DNA of 64,000 nucleotides from JAPOXR01 sp965219635 (GTDB taxonomy: Bacteria > Pseudomonadota > Alphaproteobacteria > Rhodobacterales > Rhodobacteraceae). Below, in pieces: positions 44,142 through 53,224 of this stretch. The DNA lies in contig OZ244783.1 of the NCBI GenBank assembly GCA_965219635.1, positions 1,984,001-2,048,000 on the forward strand, given 5' to 3'. How positions within the stretch are numbered: the first letter of the stretch is position 1; each line of letters begins with the position of its first letter. Under the pieces are notes generated by a model. That model did not search any database. It was not told where the DNA came from and saw only the letters and a list, made by a program, of their open reading frames with translations. The position numbers and the translations under genes are program-made.

Positions 44142-44159
44142 GTTGGTACCCGCACAATA

Positions 44160-44206
44160 GTTAGTATGCTAACAACCACCCGCCATTGCGTCAACCGCGC
44201 ATCAGA
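44160..44206 (-). promoter_or_regulatory. Promoter and MarR-type operator of the nicotinate-type operon
   Basis: On the minus strand a -35 TTGACG is followed after 17 bp by the -10 TAGCAT. The -10 lies inside the palindrome GTTAGCATACTAAC (44160-44173; arms GTTAG/CTAAC), 19 bp upstream of the first gene. A bound MarR dimer would block the -10. A near copy precedes fpr. Confidence 0.55.
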
Positions 44207-44329
44207 CGTAGAGATGAGTTGGATAATCGTCTTGTCCTTCGGTCTGAACAGGAAACGACAGAACCAACGCCTGGTGGTCATTGGGCAAGCTGAGGCAGCC
44301 GTCTACCGGAGTACGAGGACCGGCAATTC

Positions 44330-44590
44330 ATGACACATAATGTGATTGAGTTTCCCGTAGCTTCGGCCAGATCACCGAGAGTGGATCAAGCACAAAGTAA
44401 CCCGAGCGACTACGAGAGCCGCCTGCGGTTCATTGAAATTGAGGCCGCCAGGCTCGAAGAACGCACAAAAGTGATTGAAGCCACGATGGTAACAAAGACA
44501 TGGCTGCTCGGAGCAATTGTCGCTGTCGTTGCCATATCATCCTCAATTGGAACGATTGGGGCATTAATCATCTCGAATGTGTTGGGCTGA
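44330..44590 (+). CDS. Small membrane-anchored coiled-coil protein
   Basis: An 86-aa protein: a polar N-terminus, a charged helix (YESRLRFIEIEAARLEERTK, coiled-coil-like), and one C-terminal transmembrane helix (WLLGAIVAVVAISSSIGTIGALIISNVL). The layout resembles small holin-like or XhlA-type proteins, but no family can be named. A GAGG lies about 11 bp before the start. It stands alone between the nicotinate-type operon and ethylmalonyl-CoA mutase. Confidence 0.55.
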   Translation: MTHNVIEFPVASARSPRVDQAQSNPSDYESRLRFIEIEAARLEERTKVIEATMVTKTWLLGAIVAVVAISSSIGTIGALIISNVLG

Positions 44591-44936
44591 GGGTCGGTCC
44601 GTTCCGAATTCCGGCACATGATCAAAGTTCAGTGTGACCCGGCAGATTCCAACTGGCCCGGATAGCTCGCCGACCGTGAATTGCCGTTGCCGTCGGTTGC
44701 CGATTCGGTCAGACAATCTTTTGCTCTTGGGTCCATTCCATAACTGGTTTGCACTTCAATCCAACGGGCATTCGAATTTGATGGTTCAAAGTCCCTGCCA
44801 TATGCGCAAACCGGCGCCGCTCCTTGCGCTACCGAATGAAATCCCGGCCATAATTCGGTAGAAGCTGACGAGGGGATTCCCTGCTTACGGGCCAAAAGGC
44901 AGTGCCGAGTGCAGACCATTTGAGGATTGCCACAAA
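44591..44936. other. Upstream region of ethylmalonyl-CoA mutase gene
   Basis: About 350 bp with no convincing gene on either strand; it presumably carries the mutase promoter. A minus-strand frame across 44629-44943 lacks recognisable features. Confidence 0.45.
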
Positions 44937-46928
44937 ATGACAAGACTTCCCGACAAACCCTGGCTGTTCAGAACATATTCCGGGCACAGTAGTGCGGCCG
45001 CTTCCAATGAACTCTACCGGTCCAATCTGGCCAAAGGCCAGACCGGCCTGTCAGTGGCTTTCGATCTCCCAACCCAGACCGGCTATGACAGCGACCACGA
45101 ACTTGCTCGCGGCGAGGTCGGGAAAGTCGGTGTGCCTGTCAGTCACCTTGGCGACATGAGAGCCCTGTTCGACAACATCCCGCTGGACAGGATGAATACG
45201 TCGATGACGATCAACGCTACCGCCCCGTGGTTGCTAGCACTGTATGTTGCGTTGGCAGAAGAGCAGAACATCCCGCGCGCCTCATTGCGCGGGACTGTGC
45301 AGAACGACATCATCAAGGAATATCTGAGTCGCGGAACATATATCTGCCCACCGGAGCCTTCCCTGCGCATGGTTGTCGATGTTGCTGAATTCTGCATCGG
45401 GAACATGCCCAAGTGGAACCCGATCAACGTCTGCTCATACCATCTGCAGGAAGCCGGCGCGACTCCACAACAGGAGGTTGCGTATGCGCTGGCGACTGCG
45501 ATTTCCGTGCTCGACCGACTCAGGGAGCGCGTTCTGGTTGACGAGTTGCCGCGCGCCGTGGGCAGGATATCCTTCTTTGTTAATGCCGGCATCCGCTTCA
45601 TCACCGAAATGTGCAAGATGCGTGCCTTTACCGAACTCTGGGACGAGATCTGCCGGGACCGCTATGGTGTGCAGCAGGAAGAGTTGAGGCGGTTCCGCTA
45701 CGGGGTACAGGTCAACAGCCTTGGACTGACCGAGCAACAGCCGGAAAACAACGTCCACCGCATAATGCTCGAAATGCTGGCGGTAACACTATCCAGGTCG
45801 GCACGAGCGCGCGCGGTGCAGCTGCCGGCCTGGAATGAAGCGTTGGGCTTACCAACCCCCTGGGACCAGCAGTGGTCGCTGAGAATGCAGCAGATACTGG
45901 CCTACGAGACTGATCTTCTGGAGTTCGATGACCTGTTCGACGGCAATCCCGCGGTTGCTGCGCAGGTCGCTACAATCAAGGCGGACGCCCTCGACGAACT
46001 GAAGCTTATCGAGTCGATGGGCGGCGCCATCAAGGCAATAGAGTTCATGAAGAGCCGCCTGGTGCAGAGCAACGCGGAACGGCTTCAGAGGATTGAAGCC
46101 GGTGAGTCCGTGGTCGTGGGCGTCAACAAGTACCAGGAGTGCGTCAAATCTCCGTTGGATGCCGGTGGCGAAGTCACCGTGACAGTTGGCCCCGAAGCGG
46201 AGGCACGCCAAATCGACGGGTTGAATGCCTGGAGGGCGGCAAGAGACCCCGACAAGGTTGCAGCAGCGCTTGCCCAGCTTGAACAGGCTGCCAGTAGCGG
46301 TGCCAATGTACTTCCCGCGTCAATCGAGGCCGCCAAGGCCGGAGTGACGACCGGTGAATGGGGTGCAATCATGCGCCGCTCATTCGGTGAGTTTCGCGCC
46401 CCTACCGGCGTATCCAAGTCACCCTCCAACGCAACTGAGGATTTGCATGAGATCCGGGAGGCGGTCGACGAAGCATCAAGGAAGCTGGGACGGCGCTTGA
46501 AGTTCCTGATCGGAAAGCCTGGTCTTGATGGCCATTCAAACGGCGCAGAGCAGCTTGCCGGCCGCGCGCGTGATTGCGGATTCGACATTTCCTATTCGGG
46601 GATCAGGTTCACTCCCGAAGACATCGTCGATGCGGTGCTGGTGGAGAAGCCGCACATCGTTGGGCTGTCAATTCTCTCCGGAACGCACCTGCCGCTTGTC
46701 ACACGCTTCAGAGAACTGCTGGCGCAACGCGGTCTTGAGGATTTGCCATTGGTGGTCGGCGGGATAATCCCGGAAGATGACGCTGAACAGTTGCTTGAAA
46801 ATGGCATTTCAGGCGTGTTCACGCCCAAGGACTACGACATGAACCAGATCATGATGGAGATCGTCCGCCTCGCAACACAGAACGAACAGGCAGCCACTTC
46901 TGCAACCGATCCAAAGCAGCTGTCCTGA
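44937..46928 (+). CDS. ecm: Ethylmalonyl-CoA mutase (B12-dependent)
   Basis: A 663-aa single-chain mutase. The N-terminal TIM barrel shows RTYSGHSSAAASNELYRSNL, GLSVAFDLPTQTGYDSDH, TSMTINATAPWLLALYVALA and GTVQNDIIKEYLSRGTYICP, the methylmalonyl-CoA mutase-type substrate domain. The C-terminal cobalamin domain carries the axial-His motif GLDGHSNGAEQLA (DxHxxG) plus LSILSGTH and VVGGIIPEDDAEQL. Length and the combination with ccr in the same window point to ethylmalonyl-CoA mutase (MeaA/Ecm), which makes methylsuccinyl-CoA, rather than propionate-pathway mutase. A riboswitch-controlled B12 importer lies downstream on the opposite strand. Confidence 0.93.
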   Translation: MTRLPDKPWLFRTYSGHSSAAASNELYRSNLAKGQTGLSVAFDLPTQTGYDSDHELARGEVGKVGVPVSHLGDMRALFDNIPLDRMNTSMTINATAPWLLALYVALAEEQNIPRASLRGTVQNDIIKEYLSRGTYICPPEPSLRMVVDVAEFCIGNMPKWNPINVCSYHLQEAGATPQQEVAYALATAISVLDRLRERVLVDELPRAVGRISFFVNAGIRFITEMCKMRAFTELWDEICRDRYGVQQEELRRFRYGVQVNSLGLTEQQPENNVHRIMLEMLAVTLSRSARARAVQLPAWNEALGLPTPWDQQWSLRMQQILAYETDLLEFDDLFDGNPAVAAQVATIKADALDELKLIESMGGAIKAIEFMKSRLVQSNAERLQRIEAGESVVVGVNKYQECVKSPLDAGGEVTVTVGPEAEARQIDGLNAWRAARDPDKVAAALAQLEQAASSGANVLPASIEAAKAGVTTGEWGAIMRRSFGEFRAPTGVSKSPSNATEDLHEIREAVDEASRKLGRRLKFLIGKPGLDGHSNGAEQLAGRARDCGFDISYSGIRFTPEDIVDAVLVEKPHIVGLSILSGTHLPLVTRFRELLAQRGLEDLPLVVGGIIPEDDAEQLLENGISGVFTPKDYDMNQIMMEIVRLATQNEQAATSATDPKQLS

Positions 46929-47200
46929 CCCAATGTAGCAGACTCCGAGGACCCAGCCGCGCAGCGTGCTGCGGCGACTTTATGGATCCGGGCTGGTCAA
47001 TTCGGGGCTGGTCCCCGCGAGAGCACTGCGACGCCATTATTCCTGACCCGGCAAGAAGCAACCGGCTCAATTCCCGATCAACTGCAACTCGGGCAAGGCC
47101 TCATGATGCACCGTTGATTGGCCCATCCCAGTGGCCTTCGCTTCACGAACACCTTTCGCACTCTGGCAACCTTCATTGGGGTCAGCCCGCAGGCACATGA

Positions 47201-48283
47201 TCAGAATCTGCGTCTCCAGAGGAGCCCTATGAAGAATACACCCCCGACCAAGCCAGTGATAATTCCGATTGGCATGTCTTCCGGTGCTGCGACAGTCCGG
47301 GATGCAACATCGGCCCAAACAAGAAAGATCGCCCCGAGCAGTGCCGCCAACGGAACAACCTTCACATGATCGCCCCCCACCAGTGCCCTGGTAACGTGGG
47401 GCATCATCAATCCCACAAAGCCAATCATGCCGGAGTAGGCGACCATGATCCCGGTCAACAGTGCGCCTGCGACAAATATCGAGAGGCGGAATCTGGGCAC
47501 ATGGATGCCGAGCGTAGTGGCTGTCTCGTCCCCGAGCGTGATTGCGTTCAGATTCCGTGAAACCACGACAAAGTAGAACAGGCAGCCTGCGAGTCCGATC
47601 AGCGGTATTGGCAGGAATGACCATTTGGCCAGACCAAGCCCCCCGAGCATCCAGAAGATTGCCGTATGGGCTGCCCTCGGGTCTCCCAGAAAGATCAAGA
47701 GATTTGCGCAGGCCATTATCGCAAATGAAACCGCAACACCGGCCAGTACTAGCCTGGCTGCGGTAGTCGCTTCGGCGAGCCTTGAAACCGCAAGGACCAA
47801 AAAGGTTGCAGCGAGCGCACCGAGGAAAGACAGCAATGGAACGGTGCTCTGTCCCAGAAACATGCCCGTATGGAGCAGAGCCAGTACAGCGCCAAACGCT
47901 CCACCGGACGAGATCCCCAGAAGATGCGGATCAGCCAATGGGTTGCGCGTCACCGCCTGTAACGTGACACCGACCACCGCAAGTCCAGCACCAACCAGAC
48001 AGGCCAGGATGCTGCGAGGAAGCCTGATATTCCAGATTATGGCTTCCTGGCCCGCAGTCCATTCTTGAACAACCGAGCCCGGCAGCAGCTTGCCTGCCAG
48101 AACAGCCCACACGGTCGGCAGCGGGATATTGACCGCTCCGACCGCAACCGCAACCATGACTGAAGCTGCCAGCAGCAGAAATCCGCCAGCATAGAGCAAG
48201 GGCAATCGGACAAGTCCCGATCTTCCCCGATTGGTGGAAGCACTGACCGAAGACCTAATTGCTGCAAGACTCCGAGGAAGCAC
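47201..48283 (-). CDS. btuC: Cobalamin/iron-siderophore-type ABC transporter permease (BtuC/FecCD)
   Basis: About 360 aa, FecCD family, with roughly ten membrane helices. Blocks: RLPRSILACLVGAGLAVVG, LQAVTRNPLADPHLLGISSG, and MIGFVGLMMPHVTRALVGGDH near the C-terminus. The start is uncertain: GTG 48283 (29-bp overlap with btuF) or ATG 48346; the longest frame reaches 48370. The cobalamin riboswitch in front of the operon makes B12 the likely cargo. It is the last gene of the btuDFC-like set. Confidence 0.85.
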   Translation of the reverse strand: MLPRSLAAIRSSVSASTNRGRSGLVRLPLLYAGGFLLLAASVMVAVAVGAVNIPLPTVWAVLAGKLLPGSVVQEWTAGQEAIIWNIRLPRSILACLVGAGLAVVGVTLQAVTRNPLADPHLLGISSGGAFGAVLALLHTGMFLGQSTVPLLSFLGALAATFLVLAVSRLAEATTAARLVLAGVAVSFAIMACANLLIFLGDPRAAHTAIFWMLGGLGLAKWSFLPIPLIGLAGCLFYFVVVSRNLNAITLGDETATTLGIHVPRFRLSIFVAGALLTGIMVAYSGMIGFVGLMMPHVTRALVGGDHVKVVPLAALLGAIFLVWADVASRTVAAPEDMPIGIITGLVGGVFFIGLLWRRRF

Positions 48284-49214
48284 AAATTGCTTCAACCAGT
48301 TTTCCGATTGCAGCGATGTTGCGCGGGCCGGGTGTGGCTTCGGCATAATCCAGCACGACAAAGCGATCATTCATAACGGCATCGATACCTGCGAATGCCC
48401 GGTTCGACTTCATGAACTGCCGCTTTTCTTCGGCTGTAACGTCTCCGTAATTTACAATGACGATCAATTCCGGATTGCGAGCGACTACAGCCTCCCACAC
48501 CACTGTCGCCCAGCTATTCTCAAGATCGTCCATAATGTTCTTGCCTCCGGCCGCCTCGATCAGGGCCGTTGGCATGGCGTAGCGACCGGCAGTAAACGGC
48601 GCATCCTCACCACTGTCATAGACAAAAACCCGGGGCGACTCCCCTATTGTATTGGCTGACAGCTTCAGCTTGTTGATTTCTTTGCGATATTGCGAAACCA
48701 GCTTTCGCGCTCGTTCTTCCACTCCGAATATTCTGCCAAGATTGTGCAAGTCATTGTACATGTCTTCCATGCTTGCCTTGGCCTTGCCGCTGATGTGAAT
48801 GCAGGACTCGGTCAATTCGTAAACCTGGATGCCAAGCGGCTCCAGTTCCTCTGGCGTGACTTCGCCTCCGACCCTCATGCCGTAATTCCACCCGGCGAAG
48901 AGAAAGTCTGCACCGGCAGCGGCAAGGACCTCCTTGGTCGGATTGCCGGGAGAAAGCTCGATCAGTTCTGACAGGCCTTCCCAAGCGTCTGATTCCAGCT
49001 TCCTCGACCTGGAAATTCCTGTGAAGCCGACCATCTGGCTGGTGAGTTCCAGAGCCAGCATCATTTCCGTCATATTCGAGTCATGCGAAACGGCAGCTAC
49101 TGGAGGCTCATCGAATACCAGGGTTCTGTTGCAGCTGTTGACTTCGACCGGCTCTGCGGCCGCTGCCGCAGCAAGCGTCCATACGAGGACCATCGTGGTG
49201 ATAAAGACTTTCAT
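48255..49214 (-). CDS. btuF: Cobalamin-type ABC transporter substrate-binding protein (BtuF-like)
   Basis: About 319 aa, a class III periplasmic binding protein with a signal peptide (MKVFITTMVLVWTLAAAAAA). Motifs: PPVAAVSHDSNMTEMMLALEL, ADFLFAGWNYGM, VYDSGEDAPFTAGRYAMPTALIE, NYGDVTAEEK. ATG 49214 is preferred; a TTG at 49235 would overlap the ATPase stop as TTGA and cannot be excluded. Riboswitch context indicates corrinoid binding. Confidence 0.85.
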   Translation of the reverse strand: MKVFITTMVLVWTLAAAAAAEPVEVNSCNRTLVFDEPPVAAVSHDSNMTEMMLALELTSQMVGFTGISRSRKLESDAWEGLSELIELSPGNPTKEVLAAAGADFLFAGWNYGMRVGGEVTPEELEPLGIQVYELTESCIHISGKAKASMEDMYNDLHNLGRIFGVEERARKLVSQYRKEINKLKLSANTIGESPRVFVYDSGEDAPFTAGRYAMPTALIEAAGGKNIMDDLENSWATVVWEAVVARNPELIVIVNYGDVTAEEKRQFMKSNRAFAGIDAVMNDRFVVLDYAEATPGPRNIAAIGKLVEAICASSESCSN

Positions 49215-49231
49215 TGGCGCCCTGATGCGCT

Positions 49232-50083
49232 TCAAAGATTGAAATGGAAATATGGGCGGTCGCTGCGCCGCTCGCGCCCGGAAACAGCGTTGACCGAAAA
49301 TGCTTCAGAAACAAGCTCGGGAGTTAGCACTTGCGACGGCGGTCCGAACGCCAGCATGTCCCCTTGGCAAAGCAGCAAGAGTTCGTCGGCAAAGTCGATC
49401 GCCGCATTGAGGTCGTGAAGGCTGCAAACCACGGTCAAGCTCAGCTCGCGCAGGATCTCGAGGGTTTCGAGACGGTGACGGATATCAAGGTGGTTGGTCG
49501 GCTCGTCCAGCAGCAGGATTCTCGGTTCCTGCGCAAGTGCCCGGGCAATGGAGACCCGTTGCTTTTCTCCTCCGGAGAGAGAAGTCACCAAGCGGTTGCC
49601 GATCGCCGATAACTCCAGTCTGTCAAGTACGCAATCGACGACATGTTCATCCTGGCCGTTGCTGCCAATACGGGCATTCCTGTGCGGCAGCCGGCCGAGC
49701 TTGACTATTTCCCTGACCGTGAGTCCATATTCGGCTGGCTGTTCCTGCAGCACTACAGCCATGTCCAAGGCCAGGCGCCCCGGCCGAATACAACGGGTAT
49801 CGGCACCATCAAGCAGAATCCGGCCTGTCCGCGGCCGGATGTAGCCATAGATCAGGCGGAGTAGCGTCGACTTGCCTGCCCCATTAGGCCCCAGCACACC
49901 CAGTACCGTGCCAGCTTCAAGCGAGAAGGATGTTCTGTTCAGAATTGGTGGCAGGCCCCTTGGTCCCCAGGAGACCTCATCTACAACGAGGTTTGCCGCT
50001 GCAGCACCTTCAGCAAACGGCACATGATCCGTGAGCCGCTTTGACGGCTGGCTGTCAAACTCGAAGAACTGGTTCCCGTCCAT
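49232..50083 (-). CDS. btuD: Cobalamin-type ABC transporter ATP-binding protein (BtuD-like)
   Basis: A 283-aa ATPase. Walker A GPNGAGKST, LQEQPAEYGLTVREIVKLGRLPH (Q-loop region), signature SLSGGEKQRVSIARAL, Walker B ILLLDEPTNHLD and switch His in CSLHDL. The first 35 residues are an extra polar extension. ATG 50083 follows GGAG at good spacing. It is the first gene after the cobalamin riboswitch. Confidence 0.88.
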   Translation of the reverse strand: MDGNQFFEFDSQPSKRLTDHVPFAEGAAAANLVVDEVSWGPRGLPPILNRTSFSLEAGTVLGVLGPNGAGKSTLLRLIYGYIRPRTGRILLDGADTRCIRPGRLALDMAVVLQEQPAEYGLTVREIVKLGRLPHRNARIGSNGQDEHVVDCVLDRLELSAIGNRLVTSLSGGEKQRVSIARALAQEPRILLLDEPTNHLDIRHRLETLEILRELSLTVVCSLHDLNAAIDFADELLLLCQGDMLAFGPPSQVLTPELVSEAFSVNAVSGRERRSDRPYFHFNL

Positions 50084-50202
50084 GCGCCGCTCCGGTCATG
50101 ACGGGGAAACTGCGCCCTTCGAGCGCCACTCGCAAATTCGGTGATGTCACCATCGCAAGCCTCCTTCCGGATCACCCCGTCCGGTTTGAGAATCCAACTG
50201 AC

Positions 50203-50362
50203 GGCAGGTCTCCTGACTCGCGGGTCGCTGCAATTCCCCGATCCTTCCCAGCCGGTATTGGCCAGTGGTCACGTTCGGGGCCGCTCTCCGCTTACAGTTG
50301 CGGGGGCAGTTACGGTTTCGGCGCCAGACCGGCTGCTCCTCACCGTATTCCCTTTTCATTCC
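50203..50362 (-). promoter_or_regulatory. Cobalamin riboswitch
   Basis: Read on the minus strand, the conserved core parts occur in order: the GAATACGGTG start (near 50350), CTGCCCCCGCAACTGTAAG (the B12-box region, 50290-50312), CCACTGG, GGGAAGG and the closing GTCAGGAGACCTGCC (50203-50217). The 3' end lies about 120 bp before the btuD start. Binding of adenosylcobalamin is expected to shut off the importer genes. Confidence 0.9.
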
Positions 50363-50673
50363 AGCCGTTTCTTCGACGGCCGGAAACCGTCAAGGGGGGC
50401 TTAGTTGAGACCAGTCTTCCGGTCAATTGAGAATTTGAAAGTTGCAGGGGTTGCAGACCGACGCATGGTGATCGGCTCAGCGCCAACAGTTTGGCCGGTG
50501 TCCGGGCACGATCTTGAGCCCGGCGTTTGCGCTTCGCCAGTTCCGAAACCAGAGCCGTGATTGTAATTGTCAACACGCGGTTCCCGGCACATGTTCTGCC
50601 GATATGAATTATGTGGCTTCGGCCCGCTTGCCCAAAGAAGGGTTCTTCTGGAACCAGAAAGACAAGAACGCAG

Positions 50674-51720
50674 ATGAAGACGATTGATGACAGCACACTG
50701 CGCGAGTTCGTAGCTGCCCTGTTTGTGGCGGCAGGCATGAACTCAAGAGATGGCTTGACGGTTTCAGACTGCCTTGTCGAAGCCAACCTGCGTGGTGTCG
50801 ATACGCACGGCGTCTTCAGGGCAGCGGGTTATCTTGAGCGCCTTCGCCGGGGCACCATCAATGCTACACCTTCGATTGACGTCCAACGCGTGGCCCATGC
50901 TGCACTGATGGTGAATGCAGACAATGCCCATGGCGCAGTGGCAGGAACACATGCGATGGCGGAAGGAATTGGCTTGGCCCGCCAAACCGGAATTGCCCTG
51001 GTGTCGATCAGGCAAAGCAATCACTATGGAATGGCCGCCTATTATGTCCTTCAGGCAATAGCCGAAGATATGGTGGCGATGGCATTTACCAACTCGTCGC
51101 CAGCACTCCCGCCATGGGGTGGAAGCCGGGCGTTCTTCGGAACAAGCCCGCTTGCGGTAGGAATCCCGGGGGGACGGGGCCTGCCATTCGTCCTCGACAT
51201 GGCAATGACGGTTCTTGCGCGGGGAAATGTCTATGCCGCCGCAAGACATGAAGAGAGCATCCCGGAAGGCCTTGCTCTGGACAAGCATGGTCGCCCGACA
51301 ACCGACCCGCAGGAGTTGATCGACGGTGGGACGATGTTGCCTTTTGGCGGCGTCAAGGGTGCGGCGCTTTCCATGCTCATGGACATCCTCGGCGGAGTGT
51401 TTTCGGGGTCAGGGTTCGGAGGTGCTGTCGCCAACCCATTGCTGGAACCGGGGAAGCAGGCAAACGTCGGCCACATGTTTCTGATCTTCAGGCCCGATCT
51501 CACAATGCCTCTGCACGAATTTCAGGATCGAATGGATGCACTCGTGGAACGGACGAAAGCGCAGCCCCGTGCAGCGGGCGTCGAGGAAATCCTGATTCCA
51601 GGAGAGCGTGAACTCCGTTGCCGGTCCGCAAGGCTCAAAAACGGAATTCCGCTGAAACCCGGAACGCTGGATTCACTGAATGGAGAGGCGAAAAAGGCCG
51701 GATTGCACAGCCGCCTCTGA
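50674..51720 (+). CDS. Ldh2/malate-ureidoglycolate dehydrogenase family protein
   Basis: A 348-aa NAD(P)-dependent 2-hydroxyacid dehydrogenase with the non-Rossmann MDH/LDH fold (malate, L-lactate, ureidoglycolate, 2,3-diketo-L-gulonate reductases). Blocks: EANLRGVDTHGVFR with the catalytic His, VSIRQSNHYGMAAYYV, MAFTNSSPALPPWGG, GTSPLAVGIP, FVLDMAMTVLARG and LPFGGVKGAALSMLMDIL. ATG 50674 begins the family homology; the upstream extension to 50611 is not supported. It is divergent from btuDFC and sits next to the insertion element. The substrate is unknown. Confidence 0.9.
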   Translation: MKTIDDSTLREFVAALFVAAGMNSRDGLTVSDCLVEANLRGVDTHGVFRAAGYLERLRRGTINATPSIDVQRVAHAALMVNADNAHGAVAGTHAMAEGIGLARQTGIALVSIRQSNHYGMAAYYVLQAIAEDMVAMAFTNSSPALPPWGGSRAFFGTSPLAVGIPGGRGLPFVLDMAMTVLARGNVYAAARHEESIPEGLALDKHGRPTTDPQELIDGGTMLPFGGVKGAALSMLMDILGGVFSGSGFGGAVANPLLEPGKQANVGHMFLIFRPDLTMPLHEFQDRMDALVERTKAQPRAAGVEEILIPGERELRCRSARLKNGIPLKPGTLDSLNGEAKKAGLHSRL

Positions 51721-51737
51721 ACGCTCATTCAGGATTA

Positions 51738-51763
51738 AGGGTCTTCGCCAAAATAACCTGACC
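51738..51763 (+). repeat. Left terminal inverted repeat of the IS
   Basis: Contains TCGCCAAAATAACCTG, matching the complement of the right end. It ends just before the transposase stop codon. Confidence 0.8.
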
Positions 51764-51764
51764 A

Positions 51765-52997
51765 TTAGGAGCGCGGCATCAAGGTGTAGTTCCAATCGCC
51801 ATGGAATTTATGGCGGTGGATTGCCAGTTCTTCAAGCTGCTTGTCGGTCACCTTGACGCCGAGCGGGTAGGTATTGTCGTCGATGTCGGACTTCAGGGTC
51901 AAGCCACTTTTGGTTGTTGTCGCAGCGATCAGTTCAACGATGACCTGGTAGCTGATGAGCGGCCGACCGCGCCAGTTGTGGGTGATGTGGCAGAACATCC
52001 GGTGCTCGATCTTGTTCCACTTGCTGGTTCCCGGCGGGAAGTGGCAGACAGATATGGCAAGCCCCAACTCGTCGGCCAGGTTCTGCAATTCGTATTTCCA
52101 CAATCGGTTGCGGCTGCTGTTGGAACCGCCGCCATCGGCGGTAACCAGCAGGCGGCTGGCATCGGGATAGAGCGGCTGGCCCATGTTCCGCCACCAGCGG
52201 CGCAAGGCTTCGACGGCGAATGTGGCGGTGTCATGGTCGGTTCCAACACTGACCCAGCCGGCATTGGCGGTGATGTCGTAGACCCCATATGGGATCGCTC
52301 TGCCAAGGTCCGGATCGGGAAAGTCATGAACCTGGACACGCTCGGGTTGGCCCTTGGGATGCCATTCCCGGCCGCCGTTGCGGTAGGTCCCGACAAGTTC
52401 CTTCTTCTTGGTATCAACGGAGACCACCGGTTGACCCAGGCGCTGGAAGGCGCGCACACGCCGGTTGATCTGTTGAAACTGGGCATCGCGGTCCGGGTGC
52501 TGCCGGCCTTCAATGGTCTTGCGGTTGGCCTGAAGGCTGTATCCGAGCTCGTGCAGCAGGCGATTCACCGTACGCTCACTGACGGGGTGCCCCGCAGCCG
52601 TCAGACTGCTTGCAAGCTGCGCAGCACTCTTGCAGGTCCACAGCAGAGGGCTCTCCGGGTCGCCTCGGGTCGACGGATCCAAATGACGTTCCAGAACCGG
52701 AACCAATGACGGGTCCCGCTCAACAATCCGTTTGCGCCCGCCGCCCGGCTGCCGCAATCGTTGACGTTTCAATGGCGGCGGCTCATCGTCATCACCGGAG
52801 ACTGCCGTATCCTGATGCAGTTCCCTCAGACCGGCCCGGACCGTGCCCCGGGACATGCCGGTTGCTTCGGCAACCCGCGAGATACCGCCGCGTCCCAGGA
52901 CGCGCGCTTCCGAAGCTGCCCACAGCCGGCGGCTGCGTTCGTCAAGAACGGGCTGGAGAAGCCGGTATTTTTCCCGCAGAGCATCCACACCACACAT
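51765..52997 (-). CDS. ISAzo13 family transposase
   Basis: A 410-aa transposase. The N-terminal helix-turn-helix includes GGISRVAEATGMSRGTVRAG; the DDE-type catalytic residues are probably Asp in SVDTKKKELVG, Asp in LVTADGGGSNSSRN and Glu in SKWNKIEHRMF. CHITHNWRGRPLISYQVIVE and KVTDKQLEELAIHRHKFHGD are typical of the family. The frame is intact, so the element may still be active. Confidence 0.93.
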   Translation of the reverse strand: MCGVDALREKYRLLQPVLDERSRRLWAASEARVLGRGGISRVAEATGMSRGTVRAGLRELHQDTAVSGDDDEPPPLKRQRLRQPGGGRKRIVERDPSLVPVLERHLDPSTRGDPESPLLWTCKSAAQLASSLTAAGHPVSERTVNRLLHELGYSLQANRKTIEGRQHPDRDAQFQQINRRVRAFQRLGQPVVSVDTKKKELVGTYRNGGREWHPKGQPERVQVHDFPDPDLGRAIPYGVYDITANAGWVSVGTDHDTATFAVEALRRWWRNMGQPLYPDASRLLVTADGGGSNSSRNRLWKYELQNLADELGLAISVCHFPPGTSKWNKIEHRMFCHITHNWRGRPLISYQVIVELIAATTTKSGLTLKSDIDDNTYPLGVKVTDKQLEELAIHRHKFHGDWNYTLMPRS

Positions 52998-53027
52998 GGT
53001 AGCATGAATAGCACGCTATACCATATT

Positions 53028-53053
53028 GGACAGGTTATTTTGGCGAGAGTCCT
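53028..53053 (-). repeat. Right terminal inverted repeat of the IS
   Basis: The complement carries TCGCCAAAATAACCTG, equal to the left-end core; outer bases differ at a few positions. Confidence 0.8.
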
Positions 53054-53224
53054 AACTGGCGTTGATGGACCAGCCAGGCATGGCGCTTTCCTCAGCCGGC
53101 CAGCGAAAATGCGAGATGCGCCGTGAGACTCTGGCCTTACTCGCGGTTCAACGCATCTTCCAAACGGGTGCTACTGCAATTGGCGATGGCTCGATTTCCC
53201 CTGCCGCTGCTGAAGCAGACATGC

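Larger units (their letters stand above)
51738..53053 (-). mobile_element. Complete ISAzo13-family insertion sequence
   Basis: A 1316-bp element bounded by imperfect 26-bp terminal inverted repeats at 51738-51763 and 53028-53053. They share a 16-bp perfect core TCGCCAAAATAACCTG and contain one intact transposase gene. Flanking target duplication is not obvious. It separates the Ldh2-type gene from accessory genes. Confidence 0.85.

Noticed and set aside
50566..50577. ATTGTCAACACG as a GntR operator for the Ldh2-type gene
   Set aside because: It matches the core with a mismatch, but no promoter boxes are placed sensibly relative to the Ldh2 start or the riboswitch leader.
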